Notes: generated by a model from the letters alone, not told the origin. A stretch of 64,000 nt of DNA from Billgrantia sulfidoxydans (GCF_017868775.1 NZ_CP053381.1:2728001-2792000), one strand, 5' to 3'; positions 31,756-42,337 are shown, counted from the stretch's first letter. Numbers and translations are program-made.

Positions 31756-32568
31756 TTAAGCTTCAGCTTCGAGTTCGACGTCGGCTTCCTGAGCTTCCTC
31801 CGGGTCGATTCCCTGGCGGAACCGCGCCAGGTACTCACCGAAGCCCTCCGGGCTCAGCCAGAACTGCAGCATGTTGGTGACGCCGTTACTGGTCAACGTG
31901 GCGCCGGACAACGCATCGATCTCGGTCTCGTCGTCGGCGCCACCCTTGGTCAGGTGAATGGCGGGCGTGACGTCATCCTCGCTGGCGAAGATCTTCTTGC
32001 CTTCCCACTGAGCCTGCCAGCGCGGATTGTTGACCTCGGCGCCCAGCCCCGGGGTCTCGGCGTGCTCGTAGTAGGTGATGCCGACGATGGTGTTGCCGTC
32101 ACCTTCCACCGACATGAAGCCGCGCATCAGCCCCCACAAGCCCTGGCCACGGATCGGCAGGATGATCTGGTCCGGATCCTCGGGGTCACCGACCAGATAG
32201 ACGGTGGCGTAGTTCTCGACGCGGCTCAGGCCGGCGATGTCACGATCCCCCGATAGGGTACGCCCCGTGGCCGGGTCACGTGCGGCCTGGAAGTGGTCGA
32301 AGGTCTCGGGGTCGAACTCGTCGGTGTACTCCCCGGTACGCATGTCCACCACGCGCGGGGTCACCTCGCCGAAGGCCGCCTCCACGTCCATGCCCGGCTC
32401 GTACAGGTTGGCCACGCTGAGGATGTTGGTCTTGCGGTCGAGCTCCTGGTTGAGCTGTTGCTTGGGTCGCAGCGCCACCGCTGCGGTGGACACGATGACC
32501 GAACACACGATACAGAGTGCGAACGCCACCGTGAGGATCTTCTTGATGGAGTTATTGCTCTGTGCCAT
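31756..32568 (-). CDS. nqrC: Na+-NQR subunit C (covalent FMN)
   Basis: NqrC carries FMN attached through a phosphoester to threonine. The flavinylation motif DALSGAT is at residues 218-224, with T224 the expected acceptor. An N-terminal membrane helix (about 9-32) anchors the periplasmic FMN domain. The 270-residue frame starts at the ATG at 32568, which shares one base with the nqrB stop. The longer open frame to 32967 is nqrB in another frame. It needs an active ApbE; the apbE-like gene in this operon appears defective. Confidence 0.97.
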   Translation of the reverse strand: MAQSNNSIKKILTVAFALCIVCSVIVSTAAVALRPKQQLNQELDRKTNILSVANLYEPGMDVEAAFGEVTPRVVDMRTGEYTDEFDPETFDHFQAARDPATGRTLSGDRDIAGLSRVENYATVYLVGDPEDPDQIILPIRGQGLWGLMRGFMSVEGDGNTIVGITYYEHAETPGLGAEVNNPRWQAQWEGKKIFASEDDVTPAIHLTKGGADDETEIDALSGATLTSNGVTNMLQFWLSPEGFGEYLARFRQGIDPEEAQEADVELEAEA

Positions 32569-33794
32569 CAGGCAGTCTCCTCGGCCGGTGCACCGACACG
32601 CCGCATGCGGCGCTTGATGTTGGCCTGAACAAAGAAGTGATCGATCAGCGGTGCGAACAGGTTGGCGAACAGGATCGCCAGCATGATGCCCTCGGGGAAC
32701 GCCGGGTTGACCACGCGGATCAGCACGGTCATCACGCCGATGAGGATGCCGAAGATCAGGCGGCCCGGATTGGTCATCGAGGCGGACACCGGGTCGGTGG
32801 CCATGAACACCATGCCGAAGGCGAAGCCACCGATGACCAGGTGCCAGTACCACGGCATGGCGAACATCGGGTTGCTCTCGGAGCCGACCAGGTTGAACAG
32901 CAGGCTGGTCCCGACCATGCCGAGCAGACAGCCAAGCATGATTCGCCAGGAGGCGATCTTGGTCCACAGCAGCACCGCCGCACCCAGGAAGATGGCCAGC
33001 GTCGACACCTCACCGACGGAGCCCGGCAGGTAACCGATGAAGGCATCCCACCAGCTGTACTGTGAGCTCAGCTCCGCCATGCCCTCCTGGAAGGCGATGG
33101 AGAGCGGGGTCGCACCGGTGTAACCGTCGGCCGCCACCCACACCGCGTCGCCCGAGATCTGCGCCGGGTAGGCGAAGTAGAGGAAAGCACGGCCGGTCAG
33201 CGCCGGGTTGAGGAAGTTCTTGCCGGTGCCGCCGAAGATCTCCTTGCCGATCACCACGCCGAAGGTGATGCCCAGCGCCACCTGCCACAGCGGGATGGTG
33301 GCCGGCAGGATCAGGGCATAGAGCACGGAGGTGACGAAGAAGCCCTCGTTGACCTCATGGCCCCGCTTGACGGCGAACAGAACCTCCCAGAAGCCACCGA
33401 CCACGAAGGTCACCAGGTAGATCGGCAGGAAATAAGTGGCGCCGAGCACGAAGTTGGCCCACAGGCTGTCGGGATCATGGCCCGAGGCGAACACCATCAG
33501 GATGGCTTCGCGCCAGCCGTCCATGGAGGCATAACCGTCGGCAATGGCACTGTTGGCCAACCAGCCGGCGTTCCACATGCCGAAGAACATGGCCGGGAAG
33601 GTACACAGCCACACGGTGATCATGATGCGCTTGAGGTCGATACCGTCGCGCACGTGGGCCGTGGTCTTGGTGACGCTGGGCGGAGAGTAGAAGATGGTAT
33701 CGACCGCTTCGAAGAGCGGGTACCACTTCTCGTACTTGCCACCCTTGTGGAAGTGCGGTTCGAGATTGTCGAGCGTCTGTCGGATACCCATCAT
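32568..33794 (-). CDS. nqrB: Na+-NQR subunit B (covalent FMN, riboflavin, Na+ channel)
   Basis: NqrB is the large membrane subunit that carries covalent FMN and forms part of the Na+ path. The flavinylation motif DGYTGAT is at residues 223-229, with T229 as the likely acceptor. The 408-residue protein has about ten hydrophobic segments and the conserved [15 protein letters not shown] stretch just before the flavin site. Two adjacent ATGs (33794, 33791) overlap the nqrA stop. Confidence 0.97.
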   Translation of the reverse strand: MMGIRQTLDNLEPHFHKGGKYEKWYPLFEAVDTIFYSPPSVTKTTAHVRDGIDLKRIMITVWLCTFPAMFFGMWNAGWLANSAIADGYASMDGWREAILMVFASGHDPDSLWANFVLGATYFLPIYLVTFVVGGFWEVLFAVKRGHEVNEGFFVTSVLYALILPATIPLWQVALGITFGVVIGKEIFGGTGKNFLNPALTGRAFLYFAYPAQISGDAVWVAADGYTGATPLSIAFQEGMAELSSQYSWWDAFIGYLPGSVGEVSTLAIFLGAAVLLWTKIASWRIMLGCLLGMVGTSLLFNLVGSESNPMFAMPWYWHLVIGGFAFGMVFMATDPVSASMTNPGRLIFGILIGVMTVLIRVVNPAFPEGIMLAILFANLFAPLIDHFFVQANIKRRMRRVGAPAEETA

Positions 33795-35143
33795 CAGGCC
33801 TCTTTCTCGATCATGGTGAGGTTGTCACGCAGGATGGGACCGTACTCGTACTTGCCCGGGCACACATAGGTGCACAGCGCCAGGTCCTCTTCATCCAGCT
33901 CCAGACACCCAAGCTGCATGGCCGCCTCGATGTCTCCGACGATCAGCGTGCGCAGCAGCTGGGTCGGCAGAATATCCAACGGCATCACTTCCTCGTAGAC
34001 ACCTACCGGCACCATGGCCCGCTCGGAGCCGTTGGTGGAGGTGTTGGGCGCGTAGTTGGAGAGCCCCTTGAACTTCGACAGGTAGATCCCCAGCACAGAA
34101 TGACGGTTGTTGCCCGGCGACAGCCAGCCCAGGAAGGCTCGCTTGTTGCCCTCCTCGAGCAGAGTGAACTGATTGTGGAAGCGGCCCAGGTAGCGCAGGC
34201 TGCCCTCCGCGGTGAACCCCGAGAACACTGACCCGGAGATCACGCGCGTGTCTTCGGGTTGGAGGATTTCCCCCGCCAACAGTTCCCCGGTGCTGGCACC
34301 GATGCGCGTGCGCAGCAGGCGCGGCTTCTCAGCGCGCGGCCCGCCCACGGCGACGACCCGTGACATGTCGAGCCTGCCCTCGGCGAAGAGCTTGCCGAAG
34401 GCGATCACGTCCTGGTAGCCGATGTGCCAGACACGCTTGTGCAGGGCGACCGGCGACAGGTAGTGAATATGCGTACCGACCAGGCCGGCCGGATGCGGGC
34501 CGCCGAAGGTCTCGACCTGAACGCCTGCCACGTCGCCGCCGGGAATCCGTGCGTCGGGCGCAGTACACAGGAAGACCTTGCCCTGGGTTAGACTCGACAG
34601 CACCTTGAGCCCGTCTTCGAAGGCCTCGGGTTGCTCGTTGATGATGATGGCGGGGTCGGCGCTCAGCGGGTGAGTGTCGATCGCGGTGACGAAGATATCG
34701 GCCGGCTCGCTGTCGATGGCCGGGCTGCGCGAGAAGGGGCGGGTGCGAAGTGCCGTCCACAGCCCCGACTCGACCAGCTGGTCGACGATGCGCTGGCGTT
34801 CGAGGGATTCGAGCCCATCACGCCCGAGGGCCGTAAACTCGACCGCTTCTTCGTTCTCGTCGACCTGGATCACGACCGAGAGCAGCTTGCGCTTCTCGCC
34901 ACGGTTGATGGCGACGACTTCGCCGGCAGCCGGTGCCGTGAAGCGCACGCCGGGGTTCTTCTTGTCGGTGAAGAGGAGTTGGCCCAGTTTCACCTTGTCC
35001 CCTTCCCGGACCTCCATGGTCGGCTTCATGCCGACGTAGTCGGTGCCCAGGACAGCCACGTGACGCACGGGTCGCGCATCCTCGATGCGCGGCTCGGGCG
35101 TCCCCATGATGGGGAGATCCAGGCCTTTCTTGACTTCGATCAT
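33794..35143 (-). CDS. nqrA: Na+-NQR subunit A
   Basis: NqrA is the soluble subunit linked to ubiquinone binding. The 449-residue product begins [14 protein letters not shown] and has the GTDYVGMKP and [14 protein letters not shown] segments of the RnfC/NqrA family, without the cysteine motifs of RnfC. It is the first gene of nqrABCDEF-apbE-nqrM and is preceded by a 364-bp gap that probably holds the operon promoter. Confidence 0.97.
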   Translation of the reverse strand: MIEVKKGLDLPIMGTPEPRIEDARPVRHVAVLGTDYVGMKPTMEVREGDKVKLGQLLFTDKKNPGVRFTAPAAGEVVAINRGEKRKLLSVVIQVDENEEAVEFTALGRDGLESLERQRIVDQLVESGLWTALRTRPFSRSPAIDSEPADIFVTAIDTHPLSADPAIIINEQPEAFEDGLKVLSSLTQGKVFLCTAPDARIPGGDVAGVQVETFGGPHPAGLVGTHIHYLSPVALHKRVWHIGYQDVIAFGKLFAEGRLDMSRVVAVGGPRAEKPRLLRTRIGASTGELLAGEILQPEDTRVISGSVFSGFTAEGSLRYLGRFHNQFTLLEEGNKRAFLGWLSPGNNRHSVLGIYLSKFKGLSNYAPNTSTNGSERAMVPVGVYEEVMPLDILPTQLLRTLIVGDIEAAMQLGCLELDEEDLALCTYVCPGKYEYGPILRDNLTMIEKEA

Positions 35144-35507
35144 AGTCTCGCCCAGTTGATGGATCGGAAATGCGAAGGAAAGGGGTTCGAATGGATTCGA
35201 ATTCTTGTTGAGTCAGTACGTTACCAGTCAGGCCCGAGGAAATTCGGGCCACCCCGAAAAAATCCACAGCATTATAAAGACAAGCGCGACCAAAGACCAC
35301 ACGGCCTAAGGTCGCAAAAGGGGGTACAAAACCGCTCTACGCTTGGCTTCGAAAGGGTTCAATAGGCGTTGAAAGACGCTCGTTTCAGGGCTTTTCGTCT
35401 GTCCTGAAGAGCCGGGGCGGCGCCCCGAAAGCGCCGCCCGGAGTGACGGATCAGTGACGCGGGTCAGGTAATCCCGACCCGCGCGATCGGGTATGCGCCG
35501 ACAGGGC
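35144..35507. other. 364-bp gap: nqr promoter region and gap-gene 3' hairpins
   Basis: Towards nqrA there is a consensus TATAAT on the minus strand (35271-35276) about 130 bp upstream of the ATG, followed in the predicted leader by a 7-bp hairpin (GGCCCGA/TCGGGCC, 35231-35250) and two TTCGAA palindromes spaced 10 bp (35186-35191, 35196-35201). No good -35 is seen, so an activator or a weak promoter is possible. Toward the gap gene there are two GC-rich stem-loops. No tRNA or small ORF was recognised. Confidence 0.5.
35413..35483 (-). terminator. Two GC-rich stem-loops after the gap gene
   Basis: The first, nearest the gene, pairs CGCGGGTC with GACCCGCG (35458-35465 and 35476-35483). The second pairs CCGGGGCGGCGC with GCGCCGCCCGG, one base bulged (about 35413-35442). 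Neither is followed by a clear T-run on the minus strand, so termination may be weak or factor-assisted. Confidence 0.4.
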
Positions 35508-36971
35508 TCAGGGCTGGACGCGCGGCAGCTTGAGGAAACGCACGTTGGAGATGTGCTGCAGGATGCGCACCACCTGACAGCTGTAGCCGAACTCGTTGTC
35601 GTACCAGACGTAGAGCACCGCCTGCCGGCCGCTGGCAATGGTCGCCTTGGCGTCGACGATCCCGGCATGGCGGTTGCCGACGAAGTCGGACGACACCACC
35701 TCGGGTGAATCGACATAGTCGATCTGCTTCTGGTAGGAGGAATCGGTCGACATGCGGCGCAGATAGTCGTTGAGCGCCCCGGCATCGGTCTCGCGGCCCA
35801 GGGTCAGGTTGAGGATGGCCATGGAGACGTTGGGGATCGGCACGCGGATGGCGTTGCCGGTCAGCTTGCCGGAGAGCTCCGGCAGCGCCTTGGCCACCGC
35901 CTTGGCCGCCCCGGTCTCGGTCAACACCATGTTGAGCGGTGCGCTGCGGCCGCGGCGATCGCCCTTGTGGTAGTTGTCGATCAGGTTCTGGTCGTTGGTA
36001 TAGGCGTGTACCGTCTCGACGTGACCGCACTCGATGCCGTACTCGTCGTTGAGCACCTTGAGCACCGGCACGATGGCGTTGGTGGTACAGGAGGCCGCCG
36101 ACAGGATGGTGTCGTCCTCGGCGATATCGCCATGGTTGATGCCGAAGACGATGTTCTTGATGTCGCCCTTGCCCGGCGCGGTGAGCAGTGCCTTGGACAC
36201 GCCCTTGCACTCGAGGTGCTGGCCGAGGCCCGCCTCGTCGCGCCAGATGCCGGTGTTGTCGACCACCACGGCGTTGTCGATGCCGTAGGCGGTGTAATCG
36301 ACGTCGCTCGGCTTGTCGGCGTAGATCATCTGGATCACGTTGCCATTGGCGGTGATCGTGCGGGCCTCGTAGTCGACGCTGATGGTGCCGTCGAACGGGC
36401 CGTGGACCGAGTCGCGGCGCAGCAGGCTCGCCCGCTTCTCCAGGTCCTTGGCGATGTCGCCCCGGCCGCGCACGACGATGGCACGCAGGCGCAGCAGGTT
36501 GCCGCCGCCGGCCTTCTCCACCAGCACTCGCGCCAGCAGGCGGCCGATGCGGCCGAAACCGTAGAGCACCACGTCCTTGGACTGGCCGTTGTTGCCGTTG
36601 GGGTCGTGGGCATCGACGATCTCGGCGAGCTCTTCGCGCAGGAAGGCCTTGGCATCACCGCCGCCGCGCTTCTTGAAGGCCACGCCCAGCTTGCCCACGT
36701 CGACGTGAGCCGGCCCCAGGTTTAGCTCGGTCATGGCCTGGACCAGGGGCAGGGTGTCCTGCACCGAGAGTTCGGTACCCTCGACCTTCCTGACGAAACG
36801 GTGGTCCTTCAGGATACGGATCACCGAGCGGTTGAACAGCGAGCGCCCATAGAGGGTGGTGACCACGTTGTTGTGGCGATAGAGGCTGCCGATCAGCGGG
36901 ATCATCTGTTCGGCAAGGGCCTGATTGTCGTGCCATTCCTGGAAGACGGTCTCGAGGGGTTGCTGACTCAC
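35508..36971 (-). CDS. Glyceraldehyde-3-phosphate dehydrogenase, long form
   Basis: The enzyme oxidises glyceraldehyde-3-phosphate to 1,3-bisphosphoglycerate with NAD(P)+. The 487-residue protein has an N-terminal extension of about 130 residues, then the nucleotide loop YGFGRIGR (137-144) and the catalytic cysteine C295 in ASCTTN. This long form occurs next to mfd in Pseudomonas (PA3001-PA3002), as here. The GTG at 36971 with AGAGG upstream gives a VSQQPLETVFQEW start; the frame to 37034 is not supported. The divergent gap to mfd is 233 bp. Confidence 0.92.
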   Translation of the reverse strand: MSQQPLETVFQEWHDNQALAEQMIPLIGSLYRHNNVVTTLYGRSLFNRSVIRILKDHRFVRKVEGTELSVQDTLPLVQAMTELNLGPAHVDVGKLGVAFKKRGGGDAKAFLREELAEIVDAHDPNGNNGQSKDVVLYGFGRIGRLLARVLVEKAGGGNLLRLRAIVVRGRGDIAKDLEKRASLLRRDSVHGPFDGTISVDYEARTITANGNVIQMIYADKPSDVDYTAYGIDNAVVVDNTGIWRDEAGLGQHLECKGVSKALLTAPGKGDIKNIVFGINHGDIAEDDTILSAASCTTNAIVPVLKVLNDEYGIECGHVETVHAYTNDQNLIDNYHKGDRRGRSAPLNMVLTETGAAKAVAKALPELSGKLTGNAIRVPIPNVSMAILNLTLGRETDAGALNDYLRRMSTDSSYQKQIDYVDSPEVVSSDFVGNRHAGIVDAKATIASGRQAVLYVWYDNEFGYSCQVVRILQHISNVRFLKLPRVQP

Positions 36972-37204
36972 GTGAAGCCTCTCTGATAATCGAAAATTCC
37001 GGCTCATTATCCCGTCCGCGTTTCGCTGGGGCAATCGCAGGATGGTCGCAGGCGGTGTAGGGGGATTACAGGAATCGCGGCTTGACTACAAGCGCCGCAT
37101 CGGGCTGGTATGATCCCCCTTTGCTCCTGTTGCTGCTCTCAGCCAGGCATTTGCGAACGGCCTGACGGCCTGCCCACACGAATGACGGAACGCCCGACGA
37201 CATC

Positions 37205-40200
37205 ATGCCCAAACTCTCGCCGCTCGATCCGCCCCGACCAGCGGGGACTCGCGATACCCTCTACTGGCAGACCCCGCCGGGCAGCGCGGCTGCCCTGGCG
37301 CTGGCCCACCTCGCCGGCGACGCGCCGCTGCTGGTCGTCACGCCGGACACCGCCAGCGCGCAGCGGCTGGAGAACGACCTGCGCTTCTATGCCAGTGTGC
37401 CGGTACTCCCCTTTCCCGACTGGGAAACCCTGCCCTACGACAGCTTCTCGCCGCACCAGGACATCGTCTCGGAACGGCTGCGAACCCTGCGCCGGCTCCA
37501 GGACGGCGAGCACGGCATCGTGCTGGTACCGATCAATACCCTGATGCAGCGGCTGCCACCGGTCGACTACATCGCCGGGCGCGTGCTCACCCTCGAGGTG
37601 GGCATGCGGCTGGATCGCGAGGGCTTTCGCGAGAGTCTCTCGCGCGCCGGCTACCGCGCCGTGGAAACGGTCTACGAGCCGGGTGAGTACGCGCTGCGTG
37701 GCGCCCTGATCGACCTCTATCCCATGGGCAGCGAGAGCCCGCTGCGCATCGACCTGTTCGACGACGAGATCGACACCCTGCGGCGCTTCGACCCCGATAC
37801 CCAGCGCAGCCAGGACAAGGTCGAGCGCATGGAGCTGCTGCCGGCCCACGAGTACTCGCTGTCACGCAGCGCCATCGCCTGTTTCCGCGAGGGCTTCGAG
37901 ACCCTGTTCGACGTCGACCCGCGCCAATGCCCGCTGTACGTCGATGCCCTGAAGGGCATTCCCTCTCCCGGCCTGGAACAGTACCTGCCGCTGTTCTTCG
38001 AGGAGACGGCCACGCTGTTCGATCACCTTGCCGACGGTACCCGCGTGGCGCTGCTGCCCGACGTCTTCGCCGCCGCCGAACACCATTGGGCGGCCATCGA
38101 GAGCCGCTACGAGAATCTCGGCGTCGACCCCACCCGGCCGCTGCTGCCGCCCCACCGCGCCTTCCTTCCCGTCGCCGAGGTATTCGCCGCCATCAAGCGT
38201 CACCCGCGAGTGGAACTGACCGAGGACCCCGAGCATCGCCACGCCCATGCCGTGGCCGCACGCGCGCTGCCGGAGGCGACCATCAATGCCCGCGCCAAGC
38301 AGCCTCTGGCGGCGCTGAGACGATTCGTCGACGAGCACGCTGGCACGCGGGTGCTGTTCGTCGCCGAATCGCGCGGCCGACGCGAGGCACTGGAGGAGCT
38401 GCTGGCCCCGCTGCACCTCGAGCTGCCCCATGTCGAGGGATTCGACGCCTTCCGCCAGGGCGACTCGCGCCTGGCCATCACCGAGGGCGAGGTCGGCGCC
38501 GGGCTATGGCTGGAGCAGCCCGACATCGCCGTGATCACCGAGACCGAGCTGTTCGGTGACGTGGTGCGCCAGAGCCGTCGCCGCGAGAAGGCCACCGACA
38601 TGGGCGAACTGGCCATTCGCCACCTGGCCGAGCTGCGCCCGGGCGCCCCGGTGGTGCACCAGACCCACGGCGTCGGCCGCTACCGCGGCCTCGAACGCCT
38701 GGAGGCCGGCGGCCAGGCTGCGGAGTTCGTCGCACTCGAGTACGCCGACGGTGCCAGACTCTACGTTCCGGTGGACAACCTGCACCTGATCTCGCGCTAC
38801 GCCGGTGCCGACGACGAGCTGGCCCCCCTGCATCGCCTGGGCTCCGAGCAGTGGGACAAGGCGCGCCGCAAGGCGGCCGAGAAGATTCGCGACACCGCCG
38901 CCGAATTGCTCGACGTCTATGCCCGCCGCGAGGCGCGGGAAGGCTTCGCCTGCGCCCCGCCCGACGAGGAGTATGCCCGCTTCGCCGCCAGCTTCCCGTT
39001 CGAGGAGACGCCCGACCAGCGCGCCGCCATCAGCGCGGTGATCGGCGACATGACCGCTCCCCGGCCCATGGACCGCGTGGTGTGCGGCGACGTCGGCTTC
39101 GGCAAGACCGAGGTCGCCATGCGCGCCGCCTTCCTCGCCGTGCATTCGGGGCGTCAAGTGGTGGTACTCGTGCCCACCACCCTGCTCGCCAGACAGCACT
39201 TCGAGAACTTCCGCGACCGCTTCGCCGACACCGCGGTGCAGATCGAGCTGGTGTCGCGCTTTACCGCGGGCAAGGGGCAGGCCGATTCGCTCAAGCGCAT
39301 CGAGAGCGGCCAGGCCGACATCGTCATCGGCACCCACAAGCTGCTGTCGAAGTCGATGAAGCTGCCCAACATGGGGCTGCTGATCATCGACGAGGAGCAT
39401 CGCTTCGGCGTGACGCAGAAGGAGCGCCTCAAGGAACTACGCGCCGAGGTCGACATCCTCACCATGACCGCCACGCCGATCCCGCGCACGCTCAACATGG
39501 CGATGAGCGGCATTCGCGACCTGTCGATCATCGCCACGCCCCCGGCGCGCCGGCTATCGGTGAAGACCTTCGTGCAGCAGCGCGACGAGTCGATCATCAA
39601 GGAGGCGATCCTGCGCGAAATCCTGCGCGGCGGCCAGGTCTACTACCTGCACAACGAGGTCAGGACCATCGAGACCGCCGCCGAGAGTCTCCGCGCCCTG
39701 GTACCCGAGGCACGCGTCGCCGTGGCCCACGGCCAGCTCCCCGAACGCTCCCTGGAGCGGGTGATGTCGGACTTCTACCACAAGCGCTACAACGTGCTGG
39801 TCTGCTCCACCATCATCGAGACCGGCATCGACGTGCCAAGCGCCAACACTATTGTCATCGAGCGCGCCGACAAGTTCGGCCTGGCCCAGTTGCACCAGCT
39901 GCGCGGTCGCGTGGGCAGGAGCCACCACCAGGCCTATGCCTACCTGCTCGCCCCGCCGCCGCGGGCGATGACCAAGGATGCCGTCAAGCGCCTGGAGGCG
40001 ATCGGCGCCGCCGAGGACCTCGGCGCGGGGTTCACCCTGGCCAGCCACGACATGGAGATCCGCGGTGCCGGCGAGCTGCTCGGCGAGGAGCAGAGCGGCC
40101 AGATGGAGGCCATCGGCTACACCCTCTACATGGAGATGCTCGATCGCGCCGTGGCCGCCATCCGTGCCGGCAAGACGCCCAACATCGAAGCGCCGCTGAG

Positions 40201-40654
40201 CGATGGCGTCGAGATCAGCCTCAACCTGCCGGCGCTGATCCCCGACGACTACCTGCCCGACGTCCAGCAGCGCCTGGTGATGTACAAGCGCATCGCCAGC
40301 GCCGCCGACGAGGCCGAGCTCAAGGAGCTGCAGGTGGAGATGATCGACCGCTTCGGCCTGCTGCCGGCCGCGGTCAAGACCCTGATGCGCCAGACCCGCC
40401 TGCGCCAGCGCGCCGAACGCCTGGGCATCGTGCGCCTGGAGGCCGGCGCCCAGCGGGGCCGGGTGATCTTCGGTGGCCAGACCCGGGTCGACCCGCTGAC
40501 GCTGGTCAAGATGATCCAGGCCGAGCCGCAGCGCTACCGGCTCGACGGCGCCGACACCCTGCGCTTCGAAGGCGAGATGGAAGACGCCGAGGCCCGCTTC
40601 CAGGCCATCGAGCAGCTGCTCGATGGCCTCAATCGCAAGGCCAAGGCCGCCTGA
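37205..40654 (+). CDS. mfd: Transcription-repair coupling factor
   Basis: Mfd pushes stalled RNA polymerase off damaged DNA and recruits UvrA. The 1149-residue protein has a UvrB-like N-terminal region, the RNA-polymerase-interaction CarD-like domain (about 480-550), a Walker A motif GDVGFGKTE at about 627-635, the DEEH box at about 728-731, a RecG-like helicase core with ETGIDVPSANTI, and the C-terminal TRCF domain. The first ATG in frame is at 37205. The leader holds a TATGAT that could be a -10 box, but no well-spaced -35. Confidence 0.97.
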   Translation: MPKLSPLDPPRPAGTRDTLYWQTPPGSAAALALAHLAGDAPLLVVTPDTASAQRLENDLRFYASVPVLPFPDWETLPYDSFSPHQDIVSERLRTLRRLQDGEHGIVLVPINTLMQRLPPVDYIAGRVLTLEVGMRLDREGFRESLSRAGYRAVETVYEPGEYALRGALIDLYPMGSESPLRIDLFDDEIDTLRRFDPDTQRSQDKVERMELLPAHEYSLSRSAIACFREGFETLFDVDPRQCPLYVDALKGIPSPGLEQYLPLFFEETATLFDHLADGTRVALLPDVFAAAEHHWAAIESRYENLGVDPTRPLLPPHRAFLPVAEVFAAIKRHPRVELTEDPEHRHAHAVAARALPEATINARAKQPLAALRRFVDEHAGTRVLFVAESRGRREALEELLAPLHLELPHVEGFDAFRQGDSRLAITEGEVGAGLWLEQPDIAVITETELFGDVVRQSRRREKATDMGELAIRHLAELRPGAPVVHQTHGVGRYRGLERLEAGGQAAEFVALEYADGARLYVPVDNLHLISRYAGADDELAPLHRLGSEQWDKARRKAAEKIRDTAAELLDVYARREAREGFACAPPDEEYARFAASFPFEETPDQRAAISAVIGDMTAPRPMDRVVCGDVGFGKTEVAMRAAFLAVHSGRQVVVLVPTTLLARQHFENFRDRFADTAVQIELVSRFTAGKGQADSLKRIESGQADIVIGTHKLLSKSMKLPNMGLLIIDEEHRFGVTQKERLKELRAEVDILTMTATPIPRTLNMAMSGIRDLSIIATPPARRLSVKTFVQQRDESIIKEAILREILRGGQVYYLHNEVRTIETAAESLRALVPEARVAVAHGQLPERSLERVMSDFYHKRYNVLVCSTIIETGIDVPSANTIVIERADKFGLAQLHQLRGRVGRSHHQAYAYLLAPPPRAMTKDAVKRLEAIGAAEDLGAGFTLASHDMEIRGAGELLGEEQSGQMEAIGYTLYMEMLDRAVAAIRAGKTPNIEAPLSDGVEISLNLPALIPDDYLPDVQQRLVMYKRIASAADEAELKELQVEMIDRFGLLPAAVKTLMRQTRLRQRAERLGIVRLEAGAQRGRVIFGGQTRVDPLTLVKMIQAEPQRYRLDGADTLRFEGEMEDAEARFQAIEQLLDGLNRKAKAA

Positions 40655-40847
40655 AGGCGGCCAGCCCCCCGATCCGGCACCGCTACTCCCGCCGGGACCG
40701 GGAACGCTATACTATGCGATGTGTCTTATCGCAGCCTTGACACCAACCCGACGCCACCCCAGCGGCAGGCGTATGATCGTCGCCCGGCGGGCACCGCCTC
40801 CCTTGGGCAACCCCGACCAGCGACCTTATGACGAGAACACGACGTAG

Positions 40848-41927
40848 ATGAAGAACCCGACATTGACCAGGCGACTCGGTCTTGGCGCTGCCCTGTTCGG
40901 TCTCGCCGCCCTGCTGGCGACCACGACCCTTGCCGAGGAGGACGGCTCCGTGCCCCCTCAGGAGCTGCCGCGTGGCCACTATCACCTGCCCGACGAAGGC
41001 AACGTGATCGGCGAGGTCTATACCGTGACCGTCGAGGAAGGCGAGACCCTGCTCGATATCGGTCGCCGCCACAACGTGGGCTACGAGGGGATGCGCATGG
41101 CAAACCCCGACGTCAGCATCTGGGCGCCCCGCCCCGGTACCGAGGTGGTGATCCCCGCCCAGTTCATTCTCCCGGACGCGCCGCGAGAAGGCATCGTGGT
41201 CAATCTCTCGGAGCTTCGCCTGTACTACTATTCGCGCCCCGGCATCGTCGAGACCTACCCCATCAGTATCGGACGCGACGGCTTCGCCACGCCGGTAGGC
41301 GTGACCCGCACCACCGTCAAGGTGAAGGACCCCCACTGGTCGCCACCGCGCTCCATGCGCGAGGAAGCCGCTGCCCGCGGCGAGCCGGCCCCCGCCGTGG
41401 TGCCGCCGGGTCCCGACAATCCCCTGGGCCGTCATGCCATCCTGCTCGGCCTGCCGAGCTACCTGATCCATGGCACCAACCGTCCCGATGGCGTCGGCAT
41501 GCGCGCCAGCCGTGGCTGTATCCGCATGTTCCCCGAGGACATCGAGTCGCTCTACGAGCGCGTGCCCAGCGGCACCCAGGTCAACATCATCGACCAGCCG
41601 TTCAAGGTTGCCTGGTCGGCCGACGGCGTGCTCTATGCGCAGTCTTTTCCCCTGCTCGAGGAGAACCAGGGCACCTTCGAGCCGATCCTCAACGCCATGG
41701 AGATCGTGGCCGGCGCCTTCGGCGAAGAACCCGCGCCGGTCGATTACGCCCAGCTGCGCCAGATCGTGGAACAGCCCGACGGTCGCCTGGTGTCGCTGCT
41801 GCGCCTCGCCGAGGAGGAGCCGGCTCCCGAGGAACGGGAGGAGACCCTCGACGAGGGATTGTTCTCCGAGCTGGAAGTCAGCCAGCAGACGGAGCTGTTT
41901 TCGGAGCTCGAAGTCAGCCACCTCTAG
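40848..41927 (+). CDS. LysM-like and YkuD L,D-transpeptidase (periplasmic)
   Basis: This family (LdtA/B/C-like, ErfK/YbiS) cross-links peptidoglycan or ties Lpp to it. The 359-residue product has a signal peptide (cleavage near ALAEE, residue 29), a LysM-like motif (YTVTVEEGETLLDIGRRHNV), and a YkuD domain with H208 in IHGTN and the catalytic cysteine C224 in SRGCIRM. The C-terminal 50 residues are acidic and contain a tandem repeat of ELFSELEVS. It converges on an Lpp-like gene across a perfect two-way terminator, which suggests that Lpp is its substrate. Confidence 0.92.
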   Translation: MKNPTLTRRLGLGAALFGLAALLATTTLAEEDGSVPPQELPRGHYHLPDEGNVIGEVYTVTVEEGETLLDIGRRHNVGYEGMRMANPDVSIWAPRPGTEVVIPAQFILPDAPREGIVVNLSELRLYYYSRPGIVETYPISIGRDGFATPVGVTRTTVKVKDPHWSPPRSMREEAAARGEPAPAVVPPGPDNPLGRHAILLGLPSYLIHGTNRPDGVGMRASRGCIRMFPEDIESLYERVPSGTQVNIIDQPFKVAWSADGVLYAQSFPLLEENQGTFEPILNAMEIVAGAFGEEPAPVDYAQLRQIVEQPDGRLVSLLRLAEEEPAPEEREETLDEGLFSELEVSQQTELFSELEVSHL

Positions 41928-41995
41928 CGCTGGAAGCGGCAGGCGTTGGCTCGACCCAACCGCCGAGGCCTGCCGCATCGACAAGCCATCCGGAA

Positions 41996-42027
41996 CGAGA
42001 AAACCCCGCCGAGGCGGGGTTTTCTCG
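41996..42027. terminator. Bidirectional rho-independent terminator
   Basis: CGAGAAAACCCCGCC and GGCGGGGTTTTCTCG form a perfect 15-bp palindromic stem around GA. A/T runs on both sides make it work in either direction. It ends both the L,D-transpeptidase gene (+) and the Lpp-like gene (-). Confidence 0.92.
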
Positions 42028-42073
42028 TTGCAGAACCGCCATCGCCCGAAGGCGATGCGGCGCTCCGGCAGAA

Positions 42074-42337
42074 TTACTTCTGCATGGAGCGCTGGAACAT
42101 GCGGTTCATTTCCTCGCGGTTCTGCTCGGACATCTGCAGAGCCGCCTGGGCGTCACGCTGCGCCTGGTTGGCAGTGTTCTGAGCCTGAGTGGCGATGCTG
42201 CGCGCTTCCGCAGCGTCGGCCTGAGCGGCTTCAGCGGTCTGGCGAACTTCATCCAGAGCGGCGTTGCTGGCACAGCCGGCCAGGATGGCCAGAGAAGCAG
42301 CAGCGGCGGTCAGCTTCAGGGTGGTCTTCAGAGTCAT
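42074..42337 (-). CDS. Lpp/OprI-like outer-membrane murein lipoprotein
   Basis: The 87-residue protein has a lipoprotein signal (lipobox LAGC, cysteine at 22) and a mature chain that is an alanine-rich helical coil built of short repeats (ADAAEAR, QAQNTANQAQ). It ends in MQK, so a C-terminal lysine is available for covalent attachment to diaminopimelate, as in E. coli Lpp. The ATG at 42337 is preceded by AAGGAG; a longer frame to 42370 would spoil the signal. It is flanked by two YkuD-family genes. Confidence 0.9.
   Translation of the reverse strand: MTLKTTLKLTAAAASLAILAGCASNAALDEVRQTAEAAQADAAEARSIATQAQNTANQAQRDAQAALQMSEQNREEMNRMFQRSMQK

Noticed and set aside
31756..32967. Long-frame version of nqrC
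   Set aside because: The upstream part is nqrB out of frame; NqrC clearly starts at 32568.
37105..37117. Possible mfd promoter with TTGACT and TATGAT
   Set aside because: The spacing is 21 bp, outside the usual range, so it is not listed as a promoter.
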